Source: Phycisphaerae bacterium
GTDB taxonomy: Bacteria; Planctomycetota; Phycisphaerae; UBA1845; Fen-1342
Direction of reading: 5' to 3'
Length of the DNA: 11,553 nt
Assembly (NCBI GenBank): GCA_022842805.1
Contig: JALHOX010000108.1
Coordinates: 1 to 11,553, forward strand
Shown here: piece by piece, positions 1-5,201 of the stretch
Numbering within the stretch: position 1 is the first letter of the stretch
Layout: each line of letters begins with the position of its first letter
The notes under the pieces: generated by a model
What the model was told of the DNA's origin: nothing
The model's database searches: none
The model's input: only the letters and a program-made list of their open reading frames with translations
Program-made: the position numbers and the translations under genes

Positions 1-181
1 CATGTTGCCGGGAACCGTGATCTCCCCGGCGGATGCCGCTGTGGGGCTCGCAGCGGGGACGCGCCATGGGCGATACTCGGGCATTGCCGTGAATCGTGGC
101 GAGGTCCGCGGCGCGAGTAAGATGAGGCGTGCGCGGAGCCGGCGTGATCGATAGCGGAATGGTGGGCACGGCCCATCTTAC
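1..181. repeat. Interspersed ~212-bp element, copy 1 (right part)
   Basis: Bases 1-177 match 969-1145 at a constant offset of 968 with only four mismatches (positions 116, 126, 129, 173), so this is a recent duplicate of the element at 936-1149. The window begins inside it and its left hairpin is outside. The right end is a hairpin: stem GGTGGGC at 161-167, loop ACG, then GCCCATC at 171-177, followed by TTAC. No open reading frame in it looks real. It is non-coding and lies downstream of the convergent lipoprotein gene. Confidence 0.88.
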
Positions 182-232
182 GAACTCTTCAATGATGATG
201 CCCTTGTCGTTGCAACTAGTATCCCATCGCGT

Positions 233-739
233 CTAATCGCGCAAGTAGTAAGACCGTAGTCGTACGTCTTCAGGTATCGCCAAATCTCGAAACCAATACT
301 TTTTTGGCAGGAACGCATTCTGTACACCGGCTATGTACTGGTCCCTAGCGATACCTGATGACCGAATAGCACGTGCAACCGCCTCCGAGGATCCACAAAC
401 TCGATCAGAACCACCATGATCGCCTGAATACAGCTCCACGCAACGATCTATTCTTGACTGCGAGAGTGCCACAGGCGCATTTGCGAGCACCCGTAGCACC
501 GCTCTCCAGGCACGCTCAACATCAATTCGCCTAATTGGCGTAAATCTAGCTTCGTGTGGCTTCGCGCCGTCGGCGGTCTCAAATTGTATCCGATCGACCC
601 ATTCACCAGTATCCGGCAGCCAGCGCAGTGTCGCTTGCACAGCGCTAACCGATGAGCCAAATCGCACCTCAAGTCTCTGGCTCTGCTTTGCACATCCGCA
701 GCAAAGCAGAAGCGTCACGCCAAGCAATCGCATTAACAC
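233..739 (-). CDS. Small putative lipoprotein, function unknown
   Basis: A 168-aa protein I do not recognise. The N-terminus has a short hydrophobic stretch after Arg4 ending in a Cys-rich CCGC segment, with Cys16 after Gly15 as the best lipidation site. The -3 residue is Cys rather than Leu, so the lipobox is imperfect. The mature part is soluble-looking, with no internal membrane segment and two further cysteines. The start chosen is GTG at 737-739 because GAGG lies 8 nt upstream; an ATG two codons in (731-733) is the alternative and hardly changes the product. Base composition is clearly less GC-rich than the housekeeping genes further right. The gene sits between two nearly identical direct copies of an interspersed element, as expected for an accessory gene. 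A lipid-anchored envelope role is inferred only from the signal peptide. Confidence 0.7.
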   Translation of the reverse strand: MLMRLLGVTLLLCCGCAKQSQRLEVRFGSSVSAVQATLRWLPDTGEWVDRIQFETADGAKPHEARFTPIRRIDVERAWRAVLRVLANAPVALSQSRIDRCVELYSGDHGGSDRVCGSSEAVARAIRSSGIARDQYIAGVQNAFLPKKYWFRDLAIPEDVRLRSYYLRD

Positions 740-935
740 AGATATTACCTCGCGACCTTCTGCAGTCTCGGAAATCTATCGGTCCCGGATGAGTACATCA
801 CGCACTCGGTGCACACGCGAATCACCTGAGCTTACCGAGCTCGGTAAGGCGGAGCCAATTGTTTTCCCCCCGGAGCAGCTGAGCATAGGCCATCTTGGCG
901 CTTGTAATCTTCGGCTCCTTCCGGCGGGCAAGTCT
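740..935. other. Intergenic region upstream of the lipoprotein gene
   Basis: This is the 5' region of the minus-strand lipoprotein gene, running up to the interspersed element at 936. I see no credible coding frame. It contains a perfect 18-bp palindrome at 831-848 and a T/C-rich stretch at about 861-870. No confident promoter hexamers were found on either strand. Confidence 0.5.
831..848. repeat. Perfect 18-bp palindrome
   Basis: CTTACCGAG is followed directly by its reverse complement CTCGGTAAG with no loop. It lies about 90 bp upstream of the lipoprotein start. Without a loop it fits a dimeric protein-binding site better than a transcript hairpin. It could also be part of a larger interspersed repeat. 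It has no second copy in the window. Confidence 0.55.
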
Positions 936-1149
936 GTAGGGTGGGCCGTGCCCACCTGCAACGGGCCGCATGTTGCCGGGAACCGTGATCTCCCCGGCGG
1001 ATGCCGCTGTGGGGCTCGCAGCGGGGACGCGCCATGGGCGATACTCGGGCATTGCCGTGAATCGTGGCGAGGTCCGCGGCGCGGGTAAGATGATGCCTGC
1101 GCGGAGCCGGCGTGATCGATAGCGGAATGGTGGGCACGGCGCATCGTGT
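936..1149. repeat. Interspersed ~212-bp element, copy 2 (complete)
   Basis: This is the complete copy. The left end is GTAG (936-939), stem GGTGGGC (940-946), loop CGT, and GCCCACC (950-956). The right end is the inverted counterpart, GGTGGGC (1129-1135), ACG, then a degenerate GCGCATC (1139-1145). The body between the hairpins is non-coding. It is nearly identical to copy 1 and recognisably related to copy 3. Two REP-like hairpins in inverted orientation around a spacer match the layout of a BIME or a small non-autonomous element; no transposase is encoded. Confidence 0.85.
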
Positions 1150-1187
1150 GAGTTGTTTGTTTACAGCTGGAAACGCCCTCGTGTGTG

Positions 1188-1193
1188 GGTGAT
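1188..1193 (+). promoter_or_regulatory. Ribosome binding site deciding the 1198 start
   Basis: GGTGAT is complementary to the 16S rRNA 3' tail and lies 4 nt before ATG 1198. It favours that start over the upstream TTG at 1153. Confidence 0.45.
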
Positions 1194-1197
1194 TTGG

Positions 1198-1545
1198 ATG
1201 ACTACTGATCGGTCACGCTCGAAGCTCAGTGCCAAGGGGCCGTGCGCGACGTATCGGTATGAGTTAGTCAACGCCGATAGCCAGTTCGCTCTGGCGGACG
1301 TCACACTGCACCTTCCAACTGCCACCATTACTGAATTGGGAGGCCGAGAGCAGCACGAGCGCGCAGTGGTGGTATCAGAGGCAGGTGAGCTTGAACTGAA
1401 TTCCTATCTGATTGCGGCAACCACGCTGCGCATACAACTAAACTGGGACGATCGCGAGGTATCGGTCGGATGGGCAAAGCTCGTGCAAATTCAGTTACTG
1501 CGTTCCGGTGCGCGATTCGAAGCCGGCGTTGATTTGAGTTTGTAA
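1198..1545 (+). CDS. Hypothetical protein, possible PilZ-like fold
   Basis: A 115-aa protein I cannot name with confidence. ATG 1198 is chosen because GGTGAT, an exact match to the anti-Shine-Dalgarno core, lies 4 nt upstream; a TTG at 1153 would add 15 residues with no such support. The protein has alternating hydrophobic strands and ends in a GARFEAGVDL-like strand. The last 60 residues loosely resemble the C-terminal half of a PilZ beta-barrel, but the diagnostic RxxxR and D/NxSxxG motifs are absent, so this is only a suggestion. The gene is enclosed between elements 2 and 3. Its TAA stop is the last three bases of the tetranucleotide that opens the left hairpin of element 3, so the original C-terminus may have been replaced when the element arrived. 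Its base composition is less GC-rich than the genes to the right. Confidence 0.5.
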   Translation: MTTDRSRSKLSAKGPCATYRYELVNADSQFALADVTLHLPTATITELGGREQHERAVVVSEAGELELNSYLIAATTLRIQLNWDDREVSVGWAKLVQIQLLRSGARFEAGVDLSL

Positions 1546-1752
1546 GGCGGGCCGTGCCCACCTAATTCGAGCCGAACCCCTCCCAAAGCCGTGATTTCGA
1601 CCGGGGACTCCCCTGTGCAGCTTGCACCGCGGACCCGCCATCGCCGATAATCGGGCGTGGTCGACGAAGTGTCGATGGCCGCGACATCGGCAAGTCCGAC
1701 CCGCGTAGAGCTGTCACTATCGTAGGACAATGGTGGGCACGGCCCACCCTAC
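1542..1752. repeat. Interspersed ~212-bp element, copy 3 (diverged, complete)
   Basis: The left end is GTAA (1542-1545), GGCGGGC, loop CGT, GCCCACC (1556-1562). The right end is intact and inverted: GGTGGGC (1732-1738), ACG, GCCCACC (1742-1748), CTAC (1749-1752), i.e. GTAG on the other strand. The length is 211 bp. The body aligns with copies 1 and 2 by eye (for example the blocks around 1591-1654 against 983-1052) but with many substitutions, so it is an older member of the family. It occupies nearly all the space between two genes. Confidence 0.8.
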
Positions 1753-1763
1753 CGGCTCCCACA

Positions 1764-2288
1764 ATGACGACCGAAGAAGCCCTCGATTTCCTGCGTGCGA
1801 ATCAGCCGATGCCGCCGACGCGAGTCGTTGCCGATTCCGTTATTTCAAAATTTGACCAAGTGAGACAGCACTTTGAAACACACCAGGACGATCGCTGTGT
1901 ACCACTGCTGCTGAACGCGCTTGGCGAAGGAGAGGGTCATGGAACATATCAAATGGTGGAAGGCACAATATTAAAGTATCCCGAGTCAGTTGTTTTGCCT
2001 GCCCTGATAGACGGACTCCAGAGCCCGCTGGCTGCGACGCGCTCATGGAATGCAGAAATATCTTCAAACTACCGGCGTCCAGAACTCATTCCTCATCTCC
2101 AACGCATGCTACAGAATGGCGACGAAGATGAGCGATTGTCGGCGGTTACGGCGCTGTGGTTAATCGGATTGCCCAGCGCATCGACGGTGCTAAGGAATGC
2201 ACTGGCAATGGAAGTCGATCGGCATGTGCGAGGTCATATCGAATCTTGCTTGTCCCAACCACGCGGAGCACCGGGGGCCACTTTGTGA
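1764..2288 (+). CDS. HEAT-repeat protein, possible orphan immunity protein
   Basis: A 174-aa soluble protein with no signal peptide. The central and C-terminal parts are amphipathic helix pairs with HEAT/armadillo spacing: VPLLLNAL (about 46-53), VVLPALIDGL (about 75-84), ELIPHLQRML, then an ERLSAVTALWLIG-type helix and STVLRNAL. Such alpha-solenoids bind proteins rather than catalyse. The ATG lies only 11 bp after the right hairpin of element 3 and has no clear ribosome binding site, so either the native leader was replaced or translation starts unusually. An Rhs-core remnant begins about 50 bp downstream. Small HEAT-repeat proteins are known immunity partners of Rhs/polymorphic toxins, so an orphan immunity role is a reasonable inference. 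A generic scaffold is equally possible. Confidence 0.7.
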   Translation: MTTEEALDFLRANQPMPPTRVVADSVISKFDQVRQHFETHQDDRCVPLLLNALGEGEGHGTYQMVEGTILKYPESVVLPALIDGLQSPLAATRSWNAEISSNYRRPELIPHLQRMLQNGDEDERLSAVTALWLIGLPSASTVLRNALAMEVDRHVRGHIESCLSQPRGAPGATL

Positions 2289-2340
2289 ATCCGGGCTTGC
2301 GGCGAATTTGTCAACGACGGACCCAGGTTACGCTCGAGAT

Positions 2341-2460
2341 GGTACAAATGCGACGGCTGACGAGCCGACACCGGATGTTCGCTATCTGTACGATGGCTGG
2401 CGGCTGATTCTCGAGATCGACGGTCCGGACCGCTGCGGGCAGGTTCGTAGGGCCGGTTGA
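2341..2460 (+). pseudogene. Remnant of an Rhs/YD-repeat core protein
   Basis: This frame encodes DVRYLYDGWRLILEID (VRYLYDGW at 2377-2400). It closely resembles the YxYDGWxLIEExD motif that recurs in the RHS-repeat-associated core of large Rhs/YD proteins. Neither the preceding YD repeats nor the following core (normally a RYxDGxxY stretch) is present. The frame ends in TGA at 2458-2460 inside a palindromic insert. No start codon with a ribosome binding site precedes it. Full Rhs proteins are over 1000 aa, so this is a fragment. In Rhs loci, displaced orphan tip modules begin with a short piece of core sequence, which could explain its position after a possible immunity gene. The assignment rests on one motif. 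Confidence 0.5.
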
Positions 2461-2473
2461 AAACCGGCCCTAC
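2447..2473. repeat. Perfect 27-nt palindromic hairpin with GTAG ends
   Basis: A 12-bp stem opening with GTAGGGCCGG (2447-2458), loop GAA (2459-2461), and the exact complement ending CTAC (2462-2473). It supplies the stop of the Rhs remnant and lies 28 bp beyond the stop of the minus-strand enoyl-CoA hydratase gene. It could act as a bidirectional transcription barrier between the two convergent frames, but it lacks a T-run on either side, so a classical intrinsic terminator is not shown. It shares the GTAG opening with the other hairpins in the window. Confidence 0.8.
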
Positions 2474-2500
2474 AGTTTCGCAACGGTCTGCTATTGGCGG

Positions 2501-3271
2501 CTACTTCCCGGCAAAGTTCGCCTTGCGCTTCTCCACGAAGGCGCCCATGCCCTCCTTCTGGTCTTGCGTACCAAAGAGCATGTAGAAAAGCTTGCGCTCG
2601 TGCTGGATGCCTTCTTCGAGCGTCAGGGCGTAATTCTTCATCACCGCTTCCTTGGCGAAGCGCAGCGCCAGCGGGGCCTTGGTGCAGAGGTCTTTGCAGA
2701 CCTGCAGGGCGGCGTCGAAGTAGCTCTCGCGCGGGACGACCCGGCTGACGAGGCCCGCCGCGAGGGCTTCGGCGGCGTCGATCGAGCGGCCGGTGAGGAT
2801 CAGGTCCATGGCGCGGGCCTTGCCCAGGGCGCGCGTCAGGCGTTGCGTGCCGCCGGCGCCGGGGATGACGCCGAGGTTGATCTCGGGCAGGCCGAATTGC
2901 GTGCCCTCGGCGGCGACGATGATGTCGCAATTCATCATCAGCTCGCAGCCGCCGCCCAGGACATAGCCGCTGGCGGCGGCGACGATCGGTTTTTGGACGA
3001 GGCCGATGCGGTCCCAGGTGGCGAACTGGTTGCGGATGTACATCTCGACCATGCCGGCGGAGGCCATCTCGGCGATGTCGGCCCCGGCGGCGAAGGCCCG
3101 CTCGCTGCCGGCGACCAGCATGCAGCGGATCTCGGGGTTTTTGTCGAAGGCCTCGAGCGCGGCGACGAGTTGCTCCATCAGCGGGATATTGATGGCGTTG
3201 AGCTTGTCGGGGCGGTTGAGGCGACAGACGCCGACGGCGCCGATGGTTTCGGTCAGGATTTCGTTGGGCAC
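2501..3271 (-). CDS. Enoyl-CoA hydratase (crotonase family)
   Basis: A 256-aa short-chain enoyl-CoA hydratase that adds water across the trans-2,3 double bond of enoyl-CoA in beta-oxidation. It is cytoplasmic, and the family is normally hexameric. It resembles mitochondrial ECHS1 along its whole length, including GGGCEL, QFGLPEINLGVIPGAGGTQRL and the C-terminal FVEKRKANF. Both catalytic glutamates are present, Glu110 and Glu130, at the 20-residue spacing of Glu144/Glu164 in the rat enzyme. The oxyanion-hole segments AFAAGADI (59-66) and GGG (106-108) are intact. GTG 3269-3271 is taken as the start: it gives the normal length and has GGAG about 9 nt upstream. An in-frame upstream extension to 3496 would translate two REP-like hairpins and is rejected. 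The gene is divergent from the HEAT lipoprotein. Family members also include other crotonases, but these residues favour hydratase activity. Confidence 0.95.
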   Translation of the reverse strand: MPNEILTETIGAVGVCRLNRPDKLNAINIPLMEQLVAALEAFDKNPEIRCMLVAGSERAFAAGADIAEMASAGMVEMYIRNQFATWDRIGLVQKPIVAAASGYVLGGGCELMMNCDIIVAAEGTQFGLPEINLGVIPGAGGTQRLTRALGKARAMDLILTGRSIDAAEALAAGLVSRVVPRESYFDAALQVCKDLCTKAPLALRFAKEAVMKNYALTLEEGIQHERKLFYMLFGTQDQKEGMGAFVEKRKANFAGK

Positions 3272-3288
3272 GGTGCCAATCTCCAGAG

Positions 3289-3343
3289 ATAGGGTGGGCC
3301 GCGCCCACCGCGGTCGGGGTTCACAGGGTGGGCCCGGCCCACC
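3289..3343. repeat. Two tandem REP-like hairpins
   Basis: Two hairpins in the same orientation. The first is ATAG (3289-3292), GGTGGGC (3293-3299), loop CGC, GCCCACC (3303-3309). The second is ACAG (3323-3326), GGTGGGC (3327-3333), loop CCG, GCCCACC (3337-3343). Stems are identical to the terminal hairpins of the ~212-bp elements. They lie in the region shared by two divergent genes, just upstream of the enoyl-CoA hydratase ribosome binding site, so they would fall in or near its 5' leader. Confidence 0.85.
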
Positions 3344-3502
3344 GAAGACGACGCGACTTCGCGATCGGCGGATTGTAAAGCGAGTGAATCGCCGGTTGGT
3401 CGTTGCTCGGATCGCCTCGCCGCGGCGGGAGGGCGTGGCGAGTCGGGATGGGGCGGGCGGCGCCTTAGGGCGGGCGGCGGCGGTCGGCTCTATCATGCGG
3501 GC

Positions 3503-4576
3503 ATGAACACCGCATTCACGAAACCGCCGCGGTGCGGCGGGTTGGCGCTGGGGCTGCTGATGGCAGTGGCGGGCGGCCTTTGCGCCTGTCAGATCAAGCC
3601 CGACGGCACGATTGTCTGGTCTCCCCCCCCTGCCGCGCCGGGCGCGGCGAAGCCCGCCAGTCCGCTGGCGCGCTTTGAGCTGCGCGATCGGGCGGAGAAT
3701 CTGCTGGTCGAGGCGACGCGGAGCGATATCGACTTGATCGCGGCCAACGCGGTCGAGGCGCTCGAAAACGTGGCGCCGACGGTGGGGAAGACGCGATTTG
3801 CGGCGCTGACCGAGTCGGACTCGGCGCTGGTGCGCTTCGCCGCACTGATCGCGATCGGCAACACGCGCGACCGGACGTCGGCGACGCGGGTGCAGAAGCG
3901 ACTCAACGACCCCGACCCGCGCGCCCGGCTGGCGGCGCAGTTTGCGGCCATTCGCCTGGGGCGGCTTGAACTCACCGAGCAGCTATTTCAGGTGCTCAAC
4001 AGCAATCCGGACGAAAATCTGCGTTCCGACGCGGCTTTTCTGATCGGCAAGCTGAAGGAGCCGCGGGCCAAGAAGCGGCTGGAAGCGGCCCTCGAAGCGC
4101 GCGTCAACAAAGACTCGAACCGCGTGCGGACGCACATCATCGGCGCGCTGGCGGAGCTTGGCGATCGCCAGGCGATCAAGGAACTGTGCGTGCTGACGCA
4201 GGGCGACGTGGTCTCGCGCGTGTTGGCGCTGCAGATGCTGACCGAGCTGAATTCGCCCGATTCGCAGAAAGTGTTGCGGTATGTGCTGAATAAGGCGGAT
4301 GAGTATCGCGAGAGCCGGCTGCTCGCGGCCCGCGGGCTGGGGCGCATCGGCGACAAGAGCGGGCAGGCGCTGGCGCTGGAATCGCTGAAGTTTGTGGGCA
4401 AGAACGCGGAAGATGTCAACGAAACCGCTCGGGTGCGGCAGCTCGGCGCCCTGGCGTTGGGGGCGATGCGTTCGCGGGAGGCGCTGGATCCGCTGGCGGA
4501 GCTGGCGGCGAACTCGAAGGACGAGCGGGAACAGGTCGCGGCGTGTTACGCGATCTGTCAGATTCTGGGCGACTGA
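3503..4576 (+). CDS. HEAT-repeat lipoprotein, function unknown
   Basis: A 357-aa protein with a lipoprotein signal: a hydrophobic core at about 12-26 ending in GGLCAC, with Cys29 as the lipidated residue. A short Pro/Ala-rich linker (about 41-53) follows. Residues from about 60 to the end form a continuous alpha-solenoid of HEAT-like repeats, with helices such as ALVRFAALIAIGNTRD, ARLAAQFAAIRLG, LRSDAAFLIGKL, THIIGALAELGD, SRLLAARGLGRIGD and RQLGALALGAM at roughly 35-residue spacing. This predicts a membrane-anchored protein-interaction scaffold in the periplasm; no enzymatic motif is seen. There is no strong ribosome binding site before ATG 3503. The stop is 64 bp before the asparaginase ATG on the same strand. 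The gene is divergent from the enoyl-CoA hydratase. Confidence 0.88.
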   Translation: MNTAFTKPPRCGGLALGLLMAVAGGLCACQIKPDGTIVWSPPPAAPGAAKPASPLARFELRDRAENLLVEATRSDIDLIAANAVEALENVAPTVGKTRFAALTESDSALVRFAALIAIGNTRDRTSATRVQKRLNDPDPRARLAAQFAAIRLGRLELTEQLFQVLNSNPDENLRSDAAFLIGKLKEPRAKKRLEAALEARVNKDSNRVRTHIIGALAELGDRQAIKELCVLTQGDVVSRVLALQMLTELNSPDSQKVLRYVLNKADEYRESRLLAARGLGRIGDKSGQALALESLKFVGKNAEDVNETARVRQLGALALGAMRSREALDPLAELAANSKDEREQVAACYAICQILGD

Positions 4577-4624
4577 GGCGGATTTTCGCCGGCGGCGCGG
4601 CACACGATTTGCGTCGCGCAACGC

Positions 4625-4640
4625 TGTTTCACGTGAAACA
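4625..4640. promoter_or_regulatory. parS: parS centromere-like site (ParB binding site)
   Basis: The sequence TGTTTCACGTGAAACA is a perfect 16-bp palindrome matching the widely conserved chromosomal parS core GTTTCACGTGAAAC with its usual T/A flanks. ParB binds parS as a dimer, loads as a CTP-dependent clamp and recruits ParA and SMC for segregation of the origin region. By simple arithmetic one fixed 16-mer is expected about 3 in a million times in a window this long at uniform base use. The site ends at the base before the ATG of the asparaginase gene and so occupies its ribosome-binding region. parA and parB are not in this window. Confidence 0.85.
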
Positions 4641-5144
4641 ATGATTCGAATCGCAATCCTGACCACCGGCGGCACGATCGAGAAGCGCTACGACGAGACG
4701 ACCGGGCATCTGCGCAATGTCGGCTCGGTGTTGCAGAAGATTTTGGAGCATCTGCGACTGCCCGACGCCGAGGTGCGGCATGTGCCGGTGATGTCGAAGG
4801 ACTCGCTGGACCTGACCGACGCCGACCGGCAGATCATTCTGTCGGCGGTGCGCTTTGCGCTGCAGGCGGCGGACGCGGTGCTGATCATTCACGGGACCGA
4901 CACGCTGGCCGTGACCGGGGAGCTGCTGCAGCGCGAGCTGAGCGACCTGAACAAGCCGGTGATTTTCACCGGGTCGATGCGGCCGTTTGAGTTTCGCGAT
5001 ACGGACGCGCACCAGAACATCACCGAAGCGCTGATCGCCTGTCGCCTGTGTCCGCCGGGGGTGTATGTGGTGATGCATAACCAGGTGCTGAAGTTTCCGG
5101 GGGTGGTGAAGGATCGGGATGCGATGACGTTTCGGCGGGCGTGA
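4641..5144 (+). CDS. Short single-domain asparaginase-family protein
   Basis: A 167-aa protein equivalent to the N-terminal, nucleophile-bearing domain of type I/II L-asparaginases, which hydrolyse asparagine to aspartate and ammonia. TTGGTIE at 8-14 contains the nucleophile Thr12. IIHGTDTLAVTGELL at 82-96 contains the Thr86-Asp87 pair. FTGSMRP is at 109-115. Lys157 in VLKFPGVVKD aligns with the catalytic Lys of the second triad. Full-length enzymes are about 320-350 aa; the C-terminal domain, which supplies a substrate-binding residue from the partner subunit, is missing. Nothing downstream (5145-5201) restores it, so this looks like the recognised short form rather than a frameshift. Substrate and activity are therefore uncertain. 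ATG 4641 is fixed by the family N-terminus; the 16 bases before it are a parS palindrome and there is no Shine-Dalgarno sequence. Confidence 0.85.
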   Translation: MIRIAILTTGGTIEKRYDETTGHLRNVGSVLQKILEHLRLPDAEVRHVPVMSKDSLDLTDADRQIILSAVRFALQAADAVLIIHGTDTLAVTGELLQRELSDLNKPVIFTGSMRPFEFRDTDAHQNITEALIACRLCPPGVYVVMHNQVLKFPGVVKDRDAMTFRRA

Positions 5145-5201
5145 GTCCCGATTGACGCAGGGGCGCGGCGGACGGCGGCGTGCCCTACCATATCGACGCT
5201 T

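Noticed and set aside
936..1752. Repeats as integron attC sites or gene cassettes
   Set aside because: The genes between the elements lie on different strands, and no attC R/L box pattern (GTTRRRY core) or integrase is visible. The hairpin ends fit REP/BIME architecture better.
1..1752. Repeated element as a CRISPR array
   Set aside because: Units of about 212 bp separated by genes of variable size do not have the short, regular repeat-spacer periodicity of CRISPR.
3272..3496. N-terminal extension of the enoyl-CoA hydratase to an ATG at 3496
   Set aside because: The extra 75 residues are low-complexity translation through two REP-like hairpins. The GTG at 3269-3271 gives the normal family length and has a ribosome binding site.
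4577..4600. Intrinsic terminator after the HEAT lipoprotein (GGCG-GATTTT-CGCC)
   Set aside because: The stem is only 4 bp and there is no T-run after it.
5152..5191. Promoter for mfd: TTGACG at 5152-5157 with TACCAT at 5186-5191
   Set aside because: The spacing of 28 nt is too long for a sigma-70 promoter, and neither alternative -10 is convincing.
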